From Adiantum capillus-veneris (taxonomy: Eukaryota; Streptophyta; Polypodiopsida; Polypodiales; Pteridaceae), in assembly GCA_014529385.2 (NCBI GenBank), contig CM043953.1, positions 85,960,342 to 86,024,341 on the forward strand: a DNA stretch of 64,000 nucleotides, in the 5' to 3' direction. The translations under genes and the position numbers were made by a program. Position 1 is the first letter of the stretch; every line of letters begins with the position of its first letter. Positions 1-10,640 of the stretch are shown piece by piece. The notes under the pieces are model-generated. The model was given only the letters and a program-made list of their open reading frames with translations, ran no database searches and was not told where the DNA came from.

Positions 1-110
1 ATTGGCCTATGGCTAGGCCTAGCCTCATGGTCATTTCTGGCTTTGTTTCGCTTGTTGCTAACATCCTCTTCCTCTGTAAGAGGATTTTCCCTGGTTCTCT
101 TGGGAGCCAT
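1..110 (-). CDS. N-terminal piece of a gag-like ORF, cut by the window edge
   Basis: An ATG at position 110 on the minus strand opens a frame that stays open to the window edge (36 codons). It begins MAPKRTRENP and continues with a charged stretch rich in Glu, Lys, Arg and Asn. Basic starts of this kind are common at the N terminus of plant Ty3/gypsy gag proteins, but the piece is too short for a domain call. A minus-strand TATA box lies about 1.95 kb upstream (2053-2060), with an AT-rich tandem array between, which would fit a long retroelement leader. It could equally be the first exon of an unrelated gene. Confidence 0.3.
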   Translation of the reverse strand, partial: MAPKRTRENPLTEEEDVSNKRNKARNDHEARPSHRP

Positions 111-339
111 GTCGGCAGCCTTATAAAAAGACTTAATCCATTAGAAGCTTAATTGAATAATCTTCTGTTTCCTTGATTACCCAAAAATAAGAATTTTTGG
201 AGTAAGTAGGTATCTTTAATAGTCAATTTGATGAGATATTCCTTCTATAACTTATTTATACTATTCATTTTATAACTTATTTATACTATAAGTAATTTTT
301 CTCACTCTTCACTAGTGATTTTGGATCTCGTGTATTTCT

Positions 340-1620
340 TCGGTAATTAGATAAATTCATTTACTAATTTTCCTTGTCCATTTTATACAATAATTGGTTA
401 TTTTTATTGAAGATACATATCTAAACTATTTATCTAAGGTTGGGATATTTATCATGGATTCCTCAAGATGTGTTCTTCTTTTGATATTTATATCAAAGGT
501 TTTTGGATTGATTTACTATATTTTCCCTTTTATTTTCTCCTAAAAATAATGTAATTTTACTGGGATATTTAGTTAAACTAATTATCTGATGGTAACATAA
601 TTATCACAGGTTTCGTGAGGTCTAATTAACCTCTGTTAAATAACTCAATTCAATTTGAGTCTATTTAATTATTTCTCCTATTTAAATTGTCCAAAAAACA
701 GAGTATTTCTACTAAAGTAATTAGCTAAATTAATTATTTGAGATTTTCTTAATTATCAAGGATTCATTAATATCTAATTCACCTTTGATAAATAATAAAA
801 TTCAATTTGAATCTATTTGCTAATTTCTCCTATTTAAATTGTCCAGAAAATAAAGTATTTCTGCTAAAGTAATTAGCTAAATTAGTTATTTGAGCTTGTC
901 ATAGGTTTCGTAACATCTAATTAACCTCTGATAAATAGTTCAATTCAATTTGAGCCTATTTGCTAGTTTCCCCTGTTTAAATTGTCCAGAAAATAAAGTA
1001 TTTCTGCTAAAGTAATTAGCTAAATTAGTTATTTGATCTTTTTCTAATTATCATAGGTTTTGTAACATCTAATTAACCTCTGATAAATAATTCAATTTAA
1101 TTTCAATCTATTTACTAATTTCCCCTATTTAACTTGTCCAAAAAATAGAGTATTTCTTCTAAAGTAATTAGGTAAATTAATTATCTGAGCTTCTCCTAAT
1201 TATCATGGGTTTCTTAACACCTAGTTAACCATTGATAAATAACTTGTAGCATTTGAAATCAATTTCTAATTCTCCCTATTTAATCTTTCCTTAAAATAGA
1301 GTATTTCTGCTAAAGTAGTTAGGTAAAATAATTATCTGAGCTTATCCTAATTATCACGGGTTTCATAACACCTAATTAACCATTGATAAATAACTCACAG
1401 CATTTGAAATCAATTTACTAATTTCCCCTATTTAATTTGTCCTAAAAGCAAAGTATTTCTGCTAAAGTAATTGGGTAAATTTCTTATTTGAGATTCTCCT
1501 AATTATCACGGGTTCTTGAACACTTAATTAATCACTGATAAATAAATAAAATCATTTGAGATCAATTTGATTATTTTCCCCTTTAAGTTTCTCTAAAAAA
1601 TAGTGTAATTTTATCTAATT
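340..1620. repeat. AT-rich tandem array, about 151-bp unit, about 8 copies
   Basis: A unit containing GTATTTCTGCTAAAGTAATT, then TTATTTGAGC, TAATTATCA-GGTTTC, CTAATTAACC, TGATAAATAA and TTTAATTTGTCC recurs near 702, 853, 997, 1148, 1299 and 1450, with worn copies on either side. Spacing is 151 bp except one 144-bp step. Copies differ by roughly 10-25%, so the array is not newly made. It lies between a minus-strand TATA box and a minus-strand ORF start, so it may be part of a retroelement leader. No coding sense is visible. Confidence 0.8.
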
Positions 1621-2050
1621 AATTAAGAAAATTACTCAAAAAATTATAGGATAATTTTCCTAGCTTAATGACTATCTAATGCAGCTTTGATAATTACCTC
1701 AACGTAATCTAAGCTTAATTAATATGTTTCCCATTAATTCATGGTTAATTTGGCTAATTTCAACCCTAATATGATAGGATGATAAATTAGCTTAACAATA
1801 CCAAGCTTAATTACAACAATCAGCAGAGAATAATTAATTCAGAGAGGGTTTATGAATATACATAGGCCTAATCTTTGATTTATTAACAAAATAGATTAAT
1901 CTAACCTTGCTAATTAAGAAGGATTAGACTAATTACCGTTTAGGTTAATCAACTAGAGCTTAATCTCTAGTGATTTTTGCGTAGTGTTCTCTCTAGATGA
2001 GAGAGAGAGTATCAAGGCTCTGAGTCTGGAAAATTATGAAGAGAAGGGGA

Positions 2051-2061
2051 TTCTTTTATAG
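2051..2061 (-). promoter_or_regulatory. TATA box, minus strand
   Basis: CTATAAAAGAA read on the minus strand is a good plant TATA box. Downstream on that strand come a CT-rich stretch (about 1997-2010), the 151-bp array, and the ORF starting at position 110. It may be the LTR promoter of a minus-strand element, but no LTR edges or primer site were found. Confidence 0.4.
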
Positions 2062-2542
2062 CTTTTCTGGGCACCGGGCAGCTTTTGGCAAGTTTCTACA
2101 CTCCAAGCAGCCCCCCAGCTTGCAATTTGCGCCACTTGCTGCTATATCTGTCCCTGACAGGTTCCCCTAGCTTCCACACATCCCCCATACCTTCCATAAT
2201 TTACTTTGGTTGATTTTTTATGATTCCAATGATGAAAATTGGAATATAAGTTAATTATAGAACCTTAGTGTAAAAAGTCTTTGTTAATGATTATTACTGA
2301 AACCATCCAATTTTCTATAACGTATTGAATTCCTATTGTAATCTTCCAGGGTCTATAACTTTTCCAGTTTTTATCGGATTCAGATTTCTGAAAATTACTA
2401 AACATAGTAAAGCTCTGCTTATGATTCCAAAAATACCAAGATTAGCCGTGTTTGAATCCTTCAACATTGGTTTTCCATTTAATTGTACAAGCTTTGTACA
2501 ATGTTTAAGGTTTCGGAAACTGAAAACTTTATAGTGGAGTGA
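2062..2542. other. No recognisable feature
   Basis: This AT-rich stretch has short overlapping frames on both strands with no recognisable protein motif. The plus-strand chromovirus remnant begins abruptly at about 2543, so its left breakpoint lies here. Confidence 0.4.
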
Positions 2543-2545
2543 AGT

Positions 2546-2890
2546 AGTCTTGTTCCAAAAAGGGAATGCCATAGCATGTGAAAGTCAAGGGCTCAATATC
2601 GATGAACAAATGTTGGGCATATATGAGAAAGAGCTGCTAGCTATTCTACATGCCCTAGACACGAGGAAGAATCTTTTGGGAACTCCATTCATCTTACAAG
2701 TGGACCACCAAAGTCTCAAGTATTTTATGATCTAAACCAAGCTTTCCAACAAACAAATGAGGTGGGAAAATGTTCTTTGGCAATTCAATTTTCATATTGC
2801 TCATATTGTTGGTAAGCATAATCAAGTAGCAGATGCACTATCACCCCGATCAAGGGAAAATGTGGTGTCTATAGAAACTCACAAATGACC
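2546..2890 (+). pseudogene. Ty3/gypsy RNase H remnant (chromovirus pol)
   Basis: The frame from about 2546 reads through IDEQMLGIYEKELLAI and LQVDHQSLKYF, the usual Ty3/gypsy RNase H strings around the catalytic Glu and Asp. After a stop near 2733 it continues with FHIAHIVGKHNQVADALS, whose final Asp (VADALS) is the last RNase H active-site residue. RT is absent upstream, so the element was cut inside pol. The matching region of the minus-strand copy is at about 37640-38100, with the same FHIAHIVGKHNQV string. Confidence 0.85.
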
Positions 2891-2899
2891 TATCTTCTA

Positions 2900-3865
2900 T
2901 GATAGATGAGTATGCTACTGACCCTGATTTTAAGGACATAATGTTAGCCCTTGCATTAGGGAAGAAAGAGGAACCATTCACCTTGCAGGATGGTTATCTT
3001 CTCCATGGAAACAGGCAATGTATTACTCAATCCATTCGTGAGAAAGCGATGTGAACCCCACATGTGGTCCTCCCTATATAGGTCATAGAGGGATTCAACC
3101 CACTGCCCAAGGAATAGAAACATATTTTTATTGGCCCATCATGAAAATGGACATACAAGAGTATGTTTCAAAATGTGTGGTATGCCAAAAGACAAAGTAT
3201 GATAGACGAAAGCAACCTGGATTACTACAGCCATTGCCAATCCCTAATTTTCCATGGGAGAGTATATCCATCGATTACCCAAGTTTATCCATGGGAATAC
3301 GGGAATATGGAAAATAGTTGATAGGTTTAGCAAGTAAGAACACTTTATTCATGTCAAAAAGACTATCAAGGCACACCAAATGGAAACCCTCTTCATATCC
3401 CAAATTTTCAAACACCATGGATTGCCAACATCCATCATGTTAGATAGAGATCCTAAAATGACCATTAATTTTTGGAAAGGTATCTTTAAAAATCTAGGTA
3501 CAAGGTTGAATTTATCTTCGGCCTATATCCCACAAATGGATGGCCAAAGTGAGATAGCTAATCTTACAATTCTCAATATACTAAAGACTTATGTTATAGA
3601 AGTAGATAAACTCTCACAATGGGAGAAGTATCTACCACTTGTAGAGTATGCATACAATAACATTGTCCATACTACTACAGGAAAGCCACTTGAAATTATT
3701 GAGGAAAGACCTAAAAGTATCTTGCTACTTAAGGTACATGGGAAGGTCTTCGCTATTGAGTATAGCCAAAACCTACAAGAATCTTTCCAAAAGATTAAGG
3801 AGGCTATATCCATCTCCCAACAACGACAAAAAAAAATTCAGAGAAGGGCCTTGACATTCAAATAA
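2900..3865 (+). pseudogene. Ty3/gypsy integrase remnant (chromovirus pol)
   Basis: A worn linker and zinc-binding region is followed by GHRGIQPTAQGIETYFYWP and the CVVCQK pair of the HHCC domain. The catalytic core shows all three acidic positions: Asp in SISIDYPS, Asp in MLDRDPKMTINFW and Glu in PQMDGQSEIANLTI. YAYNNIVHTTTGKPLEI marks the end of the core. Frameshifts separate 3051-3317 from 3380-3865, and the start of the zinc domain (about 3050) is also broken, so no active enzyme is encoded. All parts are co-linear on the plus strand. Confidence 0.88.
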
Positions 3866-4310
3866 AATGATTGGGTCTTACGTAAGTTTTCCAATGCTCA
3901 ATTGAGGAAAACTACGGGCAAAAATTCTACGGGCCACCAAAAGTATTATGCTAAATTACCAAAAAGATACTATGTTTCTTTTTAAATCTTAAAACCAATC
4001 AATGAGATAGCCTATCAACTCAAGTTTCCCAACCATTGGCTCATACATAATGCTTTTCATGTGAGGCTACTTAAGACTTACAAAGAAGAGCCACCATTAG
4101 AACCAATTTTTGAAGACCCCCTAGACATCGAAGATGAAGAAGAGGTGCTACAATCCAAAGCTATCCTTTGACATTAGGACAAGTTACTACGGCATGATAA
4201 TATTATCCGATGATACCTTACTAAATTATCCTTTTGAAGATGCTATATGGATGTGAGGAGCACAACTTAAGGATAGTATGAACCTTGTCAATGCTTACAA
4301 TGCTACACAA
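3866..4310 (+). pseudogene. Integrase C-terminal tail, chromodomain-like remnant
   Basis: After the integrase core the plus strand reads FPNHWLIHNAFHVRLLKTYK and then an acidic stretch ending EEEVLQSKAIL. The same order ends many plant chromovirus polyproteins just before the chromodomain (FHVSLLKPY-like, then EVLQPEAIL-like). Downstream are traces of a chromodomain-like segment, but several stops and frame changes prevent a firm call. It is co-linear with the integrase above and the LTR below. Confidence 0.6.
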
Positions 4311-4665
4311 GAGTAAGAAAATGTAAATGTTTGTTTTCAAAGAACAATGTTTTTGTCTTATAAGACTAGATCTCTCTTTTTACTATGCACAAATTAGAGT
4401 AGTATGCATGCTTAAAATCATGTTTGTGATGAAAACGTCCCCCAAACACCAAGTAGAATTTTTCACTCTACTTTGACAAGTATGATATGGACTAAACAAC
4501 AGACATGCTTGCGGCATCTAAGTATCCCAAGCACCAAATCGATTAGTCATCCATTCTTGAATGATGTCATAGGGCAGAACTGGGATGCTCTACCCGCTAA
4601 GAAAATAGACTAATGACTAACGCTTTATCTTCTCTACCTCATAGTCAAGGACGACTATGAGGTAA

Positions 4666-6245
4666 TGTCATAAAATGTAATATCTAACTAATCCAAATTA
4701 TTTTCTCATATTGAATTGATTATTTAATGTGGGAAAATAAACGGGAACAAGAGGTAGCATATAGACATGTGATTTTAGCTCTATCTCAGCAGGGGACCAA
4801 CGAGAGAGAAGGCAACGGGTCCAAAGGGACATGGTCTATCAAAAAACAATGACCAGATAATGGAGCTTAAAATACCTTAGTCTTAGCTTCATTAAAGGCC
4901 TCCAAAGGTTAGTGTTTAAAGTCCTTAGACCTAGGAACTTAGGGTATTTTAGGCCTTAGACAAGCTAAGCCTATGATTGACGGGCTTGTCTTGCTTGAGG
5001 TGACTAAGGTTCTTGAGGACCTTGAGGTGCTTGAGTTGACTAAGGTGATTGAGGTGCTTGTGTCATTCTTTATGACTAAGGTGCGTGAGGTGCTTGTCAT
5101 GCTTTATGACTAAGGTTCTTGAGGGGCTTCATGACTAAGGTGCTTAAGGAGTGAGGTGTTCCAAATTCAGCCTAGATCCCTACACAAGGGGGGCGAGCCC
5201 TACAAGTAGGGTCATGAGAGATAACCCACACAAACACACACTCAATAAAAGCCCATGACAAAAGGGGCAACAAAGGCACATGTCTACATCCTTCCCATTT
5301 TCCCCTCATAAGGCGCCTAAAGCCTATTGGTTGGCCCCTAAAGGGGTCCAATGAGAATTTAGTTTGTTTAAGAATTATTCAATCCCTCTCTCTCAAAGGG
5401 AAAAGGAGGACACTTGTCCAAAGGCTACCTCTGTTGCTTGAAATGAAGTAGGCTTGTGGTTAGCTAGGCTTGATGTGATACAATGAGCTTCAAGAATGAG
5501 CTACAAGGAGGGGTTGACCCAATCAAGGAGGGGGTGTGCTTGCAAGATATGCACCCTCACACACACTCTCATTGTGTGAATCAAGAACTTCAAGCTTGTT
5601 GAGAGTTTGAGAGCCTACACCACAACTCTTGGCTGTGGAATGCAAAATTCAACCAAGAGCCATGCTCCAAAGTGCAAGCTTACCATCATTTTCATCTCCA
5701 TTACTATGCTACTATGCTATGATAAGATACAAGAGTAATACAAGTGAGGAGACTATTACTTTATTGTATGTTACTTCTTCTTCCTCTTCCCTTCCCTCAC
5801 TCCCTACTAGCTTTCTCCACCTTTGAAGGTGTTTGAGGTCTTGGGATTGAGACCGGGGATATGCTAATGATTTTGCAAGTTAATTAAGGGCATAATTTTG
5901 GTGTATGAAATCTGCCATCTTCATTGAACCAACAAGGTCTCAAGGAACATAATCTTGTATTGTACCAAGTATCTCTTTATGGGGAAACTTATAACACGAA
6001 ATCCTTTTGGAAGGGGGACAGCGACTCTACATAAAACCGATCGTCAACTGTTGTGAATTTCTTTCACCCTTTCTATGTCTCCTTTAAAAGTATTGTTCAT
6101 GCTAAGCTAATTTGGTGTAATTCTTATCTTGCCACCTTTAATCATTTACTCTTCTTATGCTCTTTAAGAATTACCTTAAAGGAAATGCGCACTATTGTTA
6201 TTTCAATTTCCGCTATAGTCAAGGTTATACCCATGTTCCATTACA
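4666..6245 (+). repeat. 3' LTR of the chromovirus (1580 bp)
   Basis: The LTR starts TGTCATAAAATG and ends CCATGTTCCATTACA, giving TG...CA ends. The boundaries come from comparison with the inverted copy at 41159-42734, which starts TGTCATTAAATATC and ends CCATTTCCATTACA in the same sense. Shared landmarks include ACGGGAACAAG, a TCTATCTCA block, GATTGTATTGTACCAAG-like text and the terminal CCATTACA. The sequence after the LTR (6246 on) is unrelated. Its 5' partner was not found. Confidence 0.85.
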
Positions 6246-6425
6246 GTTTGTGAGCTTTGGCGAGCCTCAGCAGGTCGACGAATGCTTTGGGTAGGCTCGT
6301 AGAGCTTGGTTTGCTCATAATTTTCATTTGCCCTCATTTCAACCTCCGTTTCAACTATAGGCAGTACTCCACAAGCGATTTGGTCATTTTGTGTAGGATT
6401 TTTGTCAGTGTCGTTTCCTACATAA

Positions 6426-8832
6426 TGAGGCGGTCCGGGGCGGGCAACAAGAAGAGCAGCCTCTAAACACCCTTCGAGGCTCCCGTGTTGCTCAATTGGG
6501 GCTGGGGCAAGCACAATCAGAGACAACAACAACCCACAGCCAGAAACTAAACAAGAAAAGGGGCACCACCTAGTTGTAGATGCGAACTAGGACGCACGTG
6601 ATATCTCCTTGTACTCAAACGCACAAAGAGAGGGGAATGCAAGATAGCCACAAACACCAAACACAAACATTCACCATGCCAAAGAGAGGTAAAGAGCACA
6701 AATCAACTTGAGCAACCCAGTCTTAGCCTTAAAGACTAGATACACACAAAGCTTGATGAGAAATAGAGAGACAACACAAAACTTGACCTTGTTGCCAATA
6801 CACAAAATTGTCTTAGGGTCACAGGAGCCCTCTCACCGAGCACCCTCTTACAATTCCCCTTTTAGGCAAACAATTCAACAAGCCCTCAAACCACCAAGCA
6901 TAAAATGACACAACAAACTTCAAAGACAATATACCTTCAGCCACCTGATGAGCCAACTTATCAAGTCAATTTGGAGAGAAGAGTCGTAGTTGCAGCATAC
7001 AATTGCACCCAAAACTATAAATCTTATTTATGCACAAGAGTAGACTACAAGTGTGGTGAAGAGTATGGCATACACTCCACTCCTCTAGATGGCATAACTA
7101 ACTTCAAGCTTCTCCATGCACCTATCTGTAATGATGGAATAGAGCACTCACGATGCACACACTCTACACAACTAGGCTTGAAGAGTGGTGTGTTATGTGT
7201 TGAGAATGGTGTGGTGTAGTGTGATCATGTGATGATTTACAAGGAAGAGAAGGGCTCTATTTATAGGTTTTAGAAGCCCCGATTAGGATTAGGCCTAATC
7301 AAGTTTATTTGAAGGGATAAAAGATTATGCATATTTTTATTTTTATTTTAAATGAGGGTGGGTCTCTCTTGTCCTTTGAGTCACATGGATGTGCGCTCAA
7401 GGGAAGAGACTTATTGAGGATGAAAGGAGAGAGGATTGAGTGAATAATTTGGGAGTGCCTACTCTAGTAGAGGGTGCATTTTACAATAAGGTTAGTGGTT
7501 AGTAGTTAGTAATTATCACTACAAAATATTTACAAAATCATTCACTAAATGGTGAGATATATGATGAGAAAAGTTAGAGAAGGGATAAGCTTGTAGAGAG
7601 AGGTTGAAGATTTGGAGAAGTTGACATTCACCTCTTTACAGCACAGGTAGAAGAAGCGGCCAGCATGGCGAAGTAGCACGTGTCGATGAAGCTATGTTAT
7701 CTTCAAACCTTGGAAAATTCATGATAAAAGTCTTCATTTGCAGAGGTTATCCTTGGATTTTTGCTGATCTTTTGAAGTTCTTTACAAAGCTGAAGAGAGT
7801 ATGGTAATATGGATATATATGTAGAGAGAAAGGGGGACACATAGGGTGTAGAAATGGAAGATGAAGGCTATGGAGGTGTGAGAGATGTGGCAATGGTGAA
7901 GAGGGTGAATTAGGACATGGGAGTTGCAGGTTTGGGAGTGGGAAGGAGAGGGAGGAGTGTGTGTGAATGAGGAAAATGATAAAGTGGAAGGGGAAGTGTG
8001 GCTGCATAGCATGGGCAAACTGGGGTCCACCAATAAAATCATAGCTCACAGCTCGTAGCTCAAAAAAATATGAAAAAATTTGAGGTGAAAGTTCAGCTCA
8101 CGAGCTACAACTTTTGTTTGTATCACCTTTTCAAATTCGGGGAGCATGTGATCTTTAAAAATTCAGAAAAACCGACTGTTTTTTCCACTGCACAAGGTCC
8201 TTGTGAGGTCCTTCTTTGGATGATTCTTTTGAATACCTCCAAGAGTGAGCTCCCCATGGTGCATGCATGCATGCCACATACCCTTAACCTTATTTGGTAG
8301 GTCTATAATTGAAGATATTGTTGAGATCATGATATAAGTGAATAGTACAACTAAGAAAATCAAATATTGAGGGGTCTAAAAAAATATGTACATGTCAAAT
8401 ATAAATAATATAGGTGGAAAAAATATAAAGGGGTCAAAATAAATCTCTCTCATTATAAGTCTACCATAAAAAGATGAATATTTTTGGTGTTCTAATTTAT
8501 GAGAGTAAAAGAGAATAGATGTAGGAAGGAAAAATCACAATAGTGAAAAAATATACACATAAATAAAACTAGTTTTTTGGATTTTTGTTGGGATGGAGTT
8601 ACACCAAAAATAAGAGAAGCTTGCATGAAATTATTTTTATATGGAATAAAGAGTATGCAAGATGGTAAGAAAAAATATGGTAATGGTGAGTCAATGTACA
8701 TAGCATAAATAACACACCATAGGTAGAAATATTTAAATAAATACCAAAATAATTATGAAAAATCATTTTATTTAGGCCCTATATACAATAAAATATTTAC
8801 ACACAAATGGGCCATAATATACTTATATTTTT
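6426..8832 (+). repeat. 2.4-kb direct repeat, copy 1
   Basis: This block starts TGAGGCGGTCCGGGGCGGGC and is repeated in the same orientation at 13556-15933. Similarity is high over the first 1.6 kb and falls to scattered matches after about 8050. It holds no convincing gene. The terminal TG and direct orientation would suit LTRs of an element with 4.7 kb between them, and a copia gag remnant lies just inside (9137). However, no primer site or clear CA end was seen, so a segmental duplication or the end of a DNA transposon are equally possible. Confidence 0.75.
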
Positions 8833-9136
8833 TATCTTTTTTATTTTTTTTGGCTCAACTAACCCAGTGACTAGCTAATTGAGGATTTTTAAGAAGATAT
8901 GGGAAAAGTCCCCTAACTCACACGCCTATGTACAGTGAAATGGTAGGGATAACCAAAATGTTTGAGTGATTTGATAGGGTGAGGTAGTTTACTATGGCAA
9001 TTATGGAAAGCCGAAAAACGGCTATCAATAACAGGTCCCCTACAATATCCTACGTTTTATGCTATATGGCACATGTTGTTCCCACTTTGTTTCTCCTATT
9101 TTTGGGCAGTTTTGACATTAGGTGCATGCATTTGCA
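8833..9136. other. Spacer before copia gag remnant
   Basis: AT-rich at the left, then GC-mixed sequence leading to the ATG at 9137. No primer-binding site resembling TGGTATCAGAG or other repeat was found here. Confidence 0.35.
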
Positions 9137-9470
9137 ATGGCTGACAACAACACAGATGTGTTTGAGATGTTTGTTGTTGAGGAAAGATTAATTGGGGACA
9201 ATTACCCTATGTGGGAATACATGATGCAATATGTCCCTGTGTCAAAGGGCGTGTGGAACATTGTGCACGGCATTGATCATGTGTGTTCTAAATCTGTGGA
9301 TACAAGCGATGTTGACTATGTTGTAAGGATTGCTGCTTTTAGAATTGTTTTGCATACAACACTGAGCAAGCTCCTTCGGATGTAAGAGATACAAAGGCTC
9401 AGCTCATTGGTTTTTATGAATGTCGTAATGAGGCAAAAATTGCATTGCTGCATAAAACTCTAGAATAGGC
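9137..9470 (+). pseudogene. Ty1/copia gag remnant
   Basis: An ATG at 9137 opens a frame starting MADNNTDVFEMF and continuing VEERLIGDNYPMWEYMMQY. LxGxNYxxWxxxMxxx is the standard opening of plant copia gag proteins, which form the particle core. The frame stops at 9383, but a second frame continues with APSDVRDTKAQLIGFYECRN, a gag-like helix region, and further pieces are readable to about 9700. At least one frameshift and one stop break it. No zinc knuckle or pol follows on this strand. Confidence 0.6.
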
Positions 9471-10179
9471 AGACAACAACCCAGAAAAGGTGGCACTTGC
9501 CCAATCTATTGTGCTGATCAAGAGCGACAAAAGCGAGGATGGCTGGCACTCGAGTTATATGATCTGATCTCCTTTTGAAGATGCCTATACTCCGGCAAGC
9601 GACATTTTTTCTCTGGATATCTATAAATTCTATACGACTTATGAAAGGAATTACAGGATACGTGGATGGGCAGCAGTACTGTTGCGGGAGAGTATAACAC
9701 CTATAAAGTGCATGCAACACAACATAGATCAACATAATGTCAATCAAGGACATAGATGACACGATAGGTGCATGTATGAAATCTATTTATCTTGTCAAGT
9801 TGAGACCATCCCATGCATACAATAATCTAGAAGGCTAACTAAACCACAATCTAGAATTTCATTGCTCTCAACTGCAATGCTCAACCTATATACACACAAA
9901 TGGTAGGAAATTCATTAAACCATACCAAAATCGTACGAAACTTAAGGAACACTATCCTCTCACAAGGATACACCTGTCCCAAAGCCTTCACACTAAAAAC
10001 CTTCGCTATATATCCATCTACAAAAAATGTGTATGAAGAAAGAGCCAAAATTTTGAAGTGTGCAAAACTGAAGTCTATGAGTATCTATGTGTAGCTTATG
10101 TCACCATGATTTTGATGGCTACTTGCACACTAAAAACAGACATTGTTTGATATACTTACAATTCTAGATAATTTGTAAA

Positions 10180-10628
10180 TACATTAGCACGTGTGCTCTG
10201 TTCCATGAGGAATGCTTGGCGTTGATGTGTAGCTCTCACCGAGCCTATCACAATGGTGCAGCTGGATCTCCAATGTGATGAACGAGCGGGGAGTAGCACC
10301 AAGATGAAGCTCATGCTCTCTCTCTCTCTCTTCCTCTCTCACACACAGGCAACGGCAACTTAAAACTAGATTATGATAAGAGTTCTTTCTACAAAATGAC
10401 ATAGGTACTTTATATACTAAGGTTACCATATGTTAAACCTAAAATAGAGTTCAAGGGGTCAAATGGATTTGTATTTACAATCTAGAAGTGCCATTTCATC
10501 CCGGCTTTCGTAACTAGACTAGGTACTTATTACAAATGATGTTTCTAACCATAATCCGTTGCATTTCATAACTCTCAGAGAATAAGGCTTTATTGAGTTA
10601 TGTTGTGTTGTTAACCCACAAGTCAACA
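10180..10628 (-). repeat. Probable copia LTR, minus strand, inner end uncertain
   Basis: On the minus strand a purine tract (complement of 10629-10640, GGAGGGGGAGAG) is followed at once by TGTTGACTTGTGGGTTAAC, the usual junction between polypurine tract and copia 3' LTR. Inside the LTR a minus-strand TATA box, TATATAAAG, lies at 10408-10416. The left edge was not resolved; 10180 is only a guess. Confidence 0.45.
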
Positions 10629-10640
10629 CTCTCCCCCTCC
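10629..10640 (-). promoter_or_regulatory. Polypurine tract of a minus-strand copia-like element
   Basis: GGAGGGGGAGAG on the minus strand, next to an LTR starting TGTTG. Such tracts prime plus-strand DNA synthesis during reverse transcription. Confidence 0.5.

Larger units (their letters stand above)
2543..6245 (+). mobile_element. 5'-truncated Ty3/gypsy chromovirus with 3' LTR
   Basis: The order RNase H, integrase, C-terminal tail, LTR identifies the 3' part of a Ty3/gypsy element; 5' LTR, gag, protease and most of RT are missing. The coding part has frameshifts and stops. A second copy of the same family lies in opposite orientation at 36776-42734: shared sequence covers the RNase H region and the whole LTR (1580 bp here, 1576 bp there, same TG...CA ends). 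The polymerase layout and the tail resemble plant chromoviruses; a full chromodomain cannot be confirmed by eye. Confidence 0.85.

Noticed and set aside
2325-2572. Overlapping 69- and 79-codon frames on opposite strands
   Set aside because: No motif on either strand; the plus-strand RNase H remnant begins right after.
6905-7219. 104-codon frame with several Cys residues, partly kept at 14030
   Set aside because: The copy at 14030-14212 stops much earlier and no domain is recognisable; the similarity reflects the DNA duplication.
7747-8049. Minus-strand frames rich in Pro, His and Ser
   Set aside because: Two overlapping frames lie inside the duplicated 2.4-kb block, with no motif, and the frame is not kept in the other copy beyond low-complexity text.
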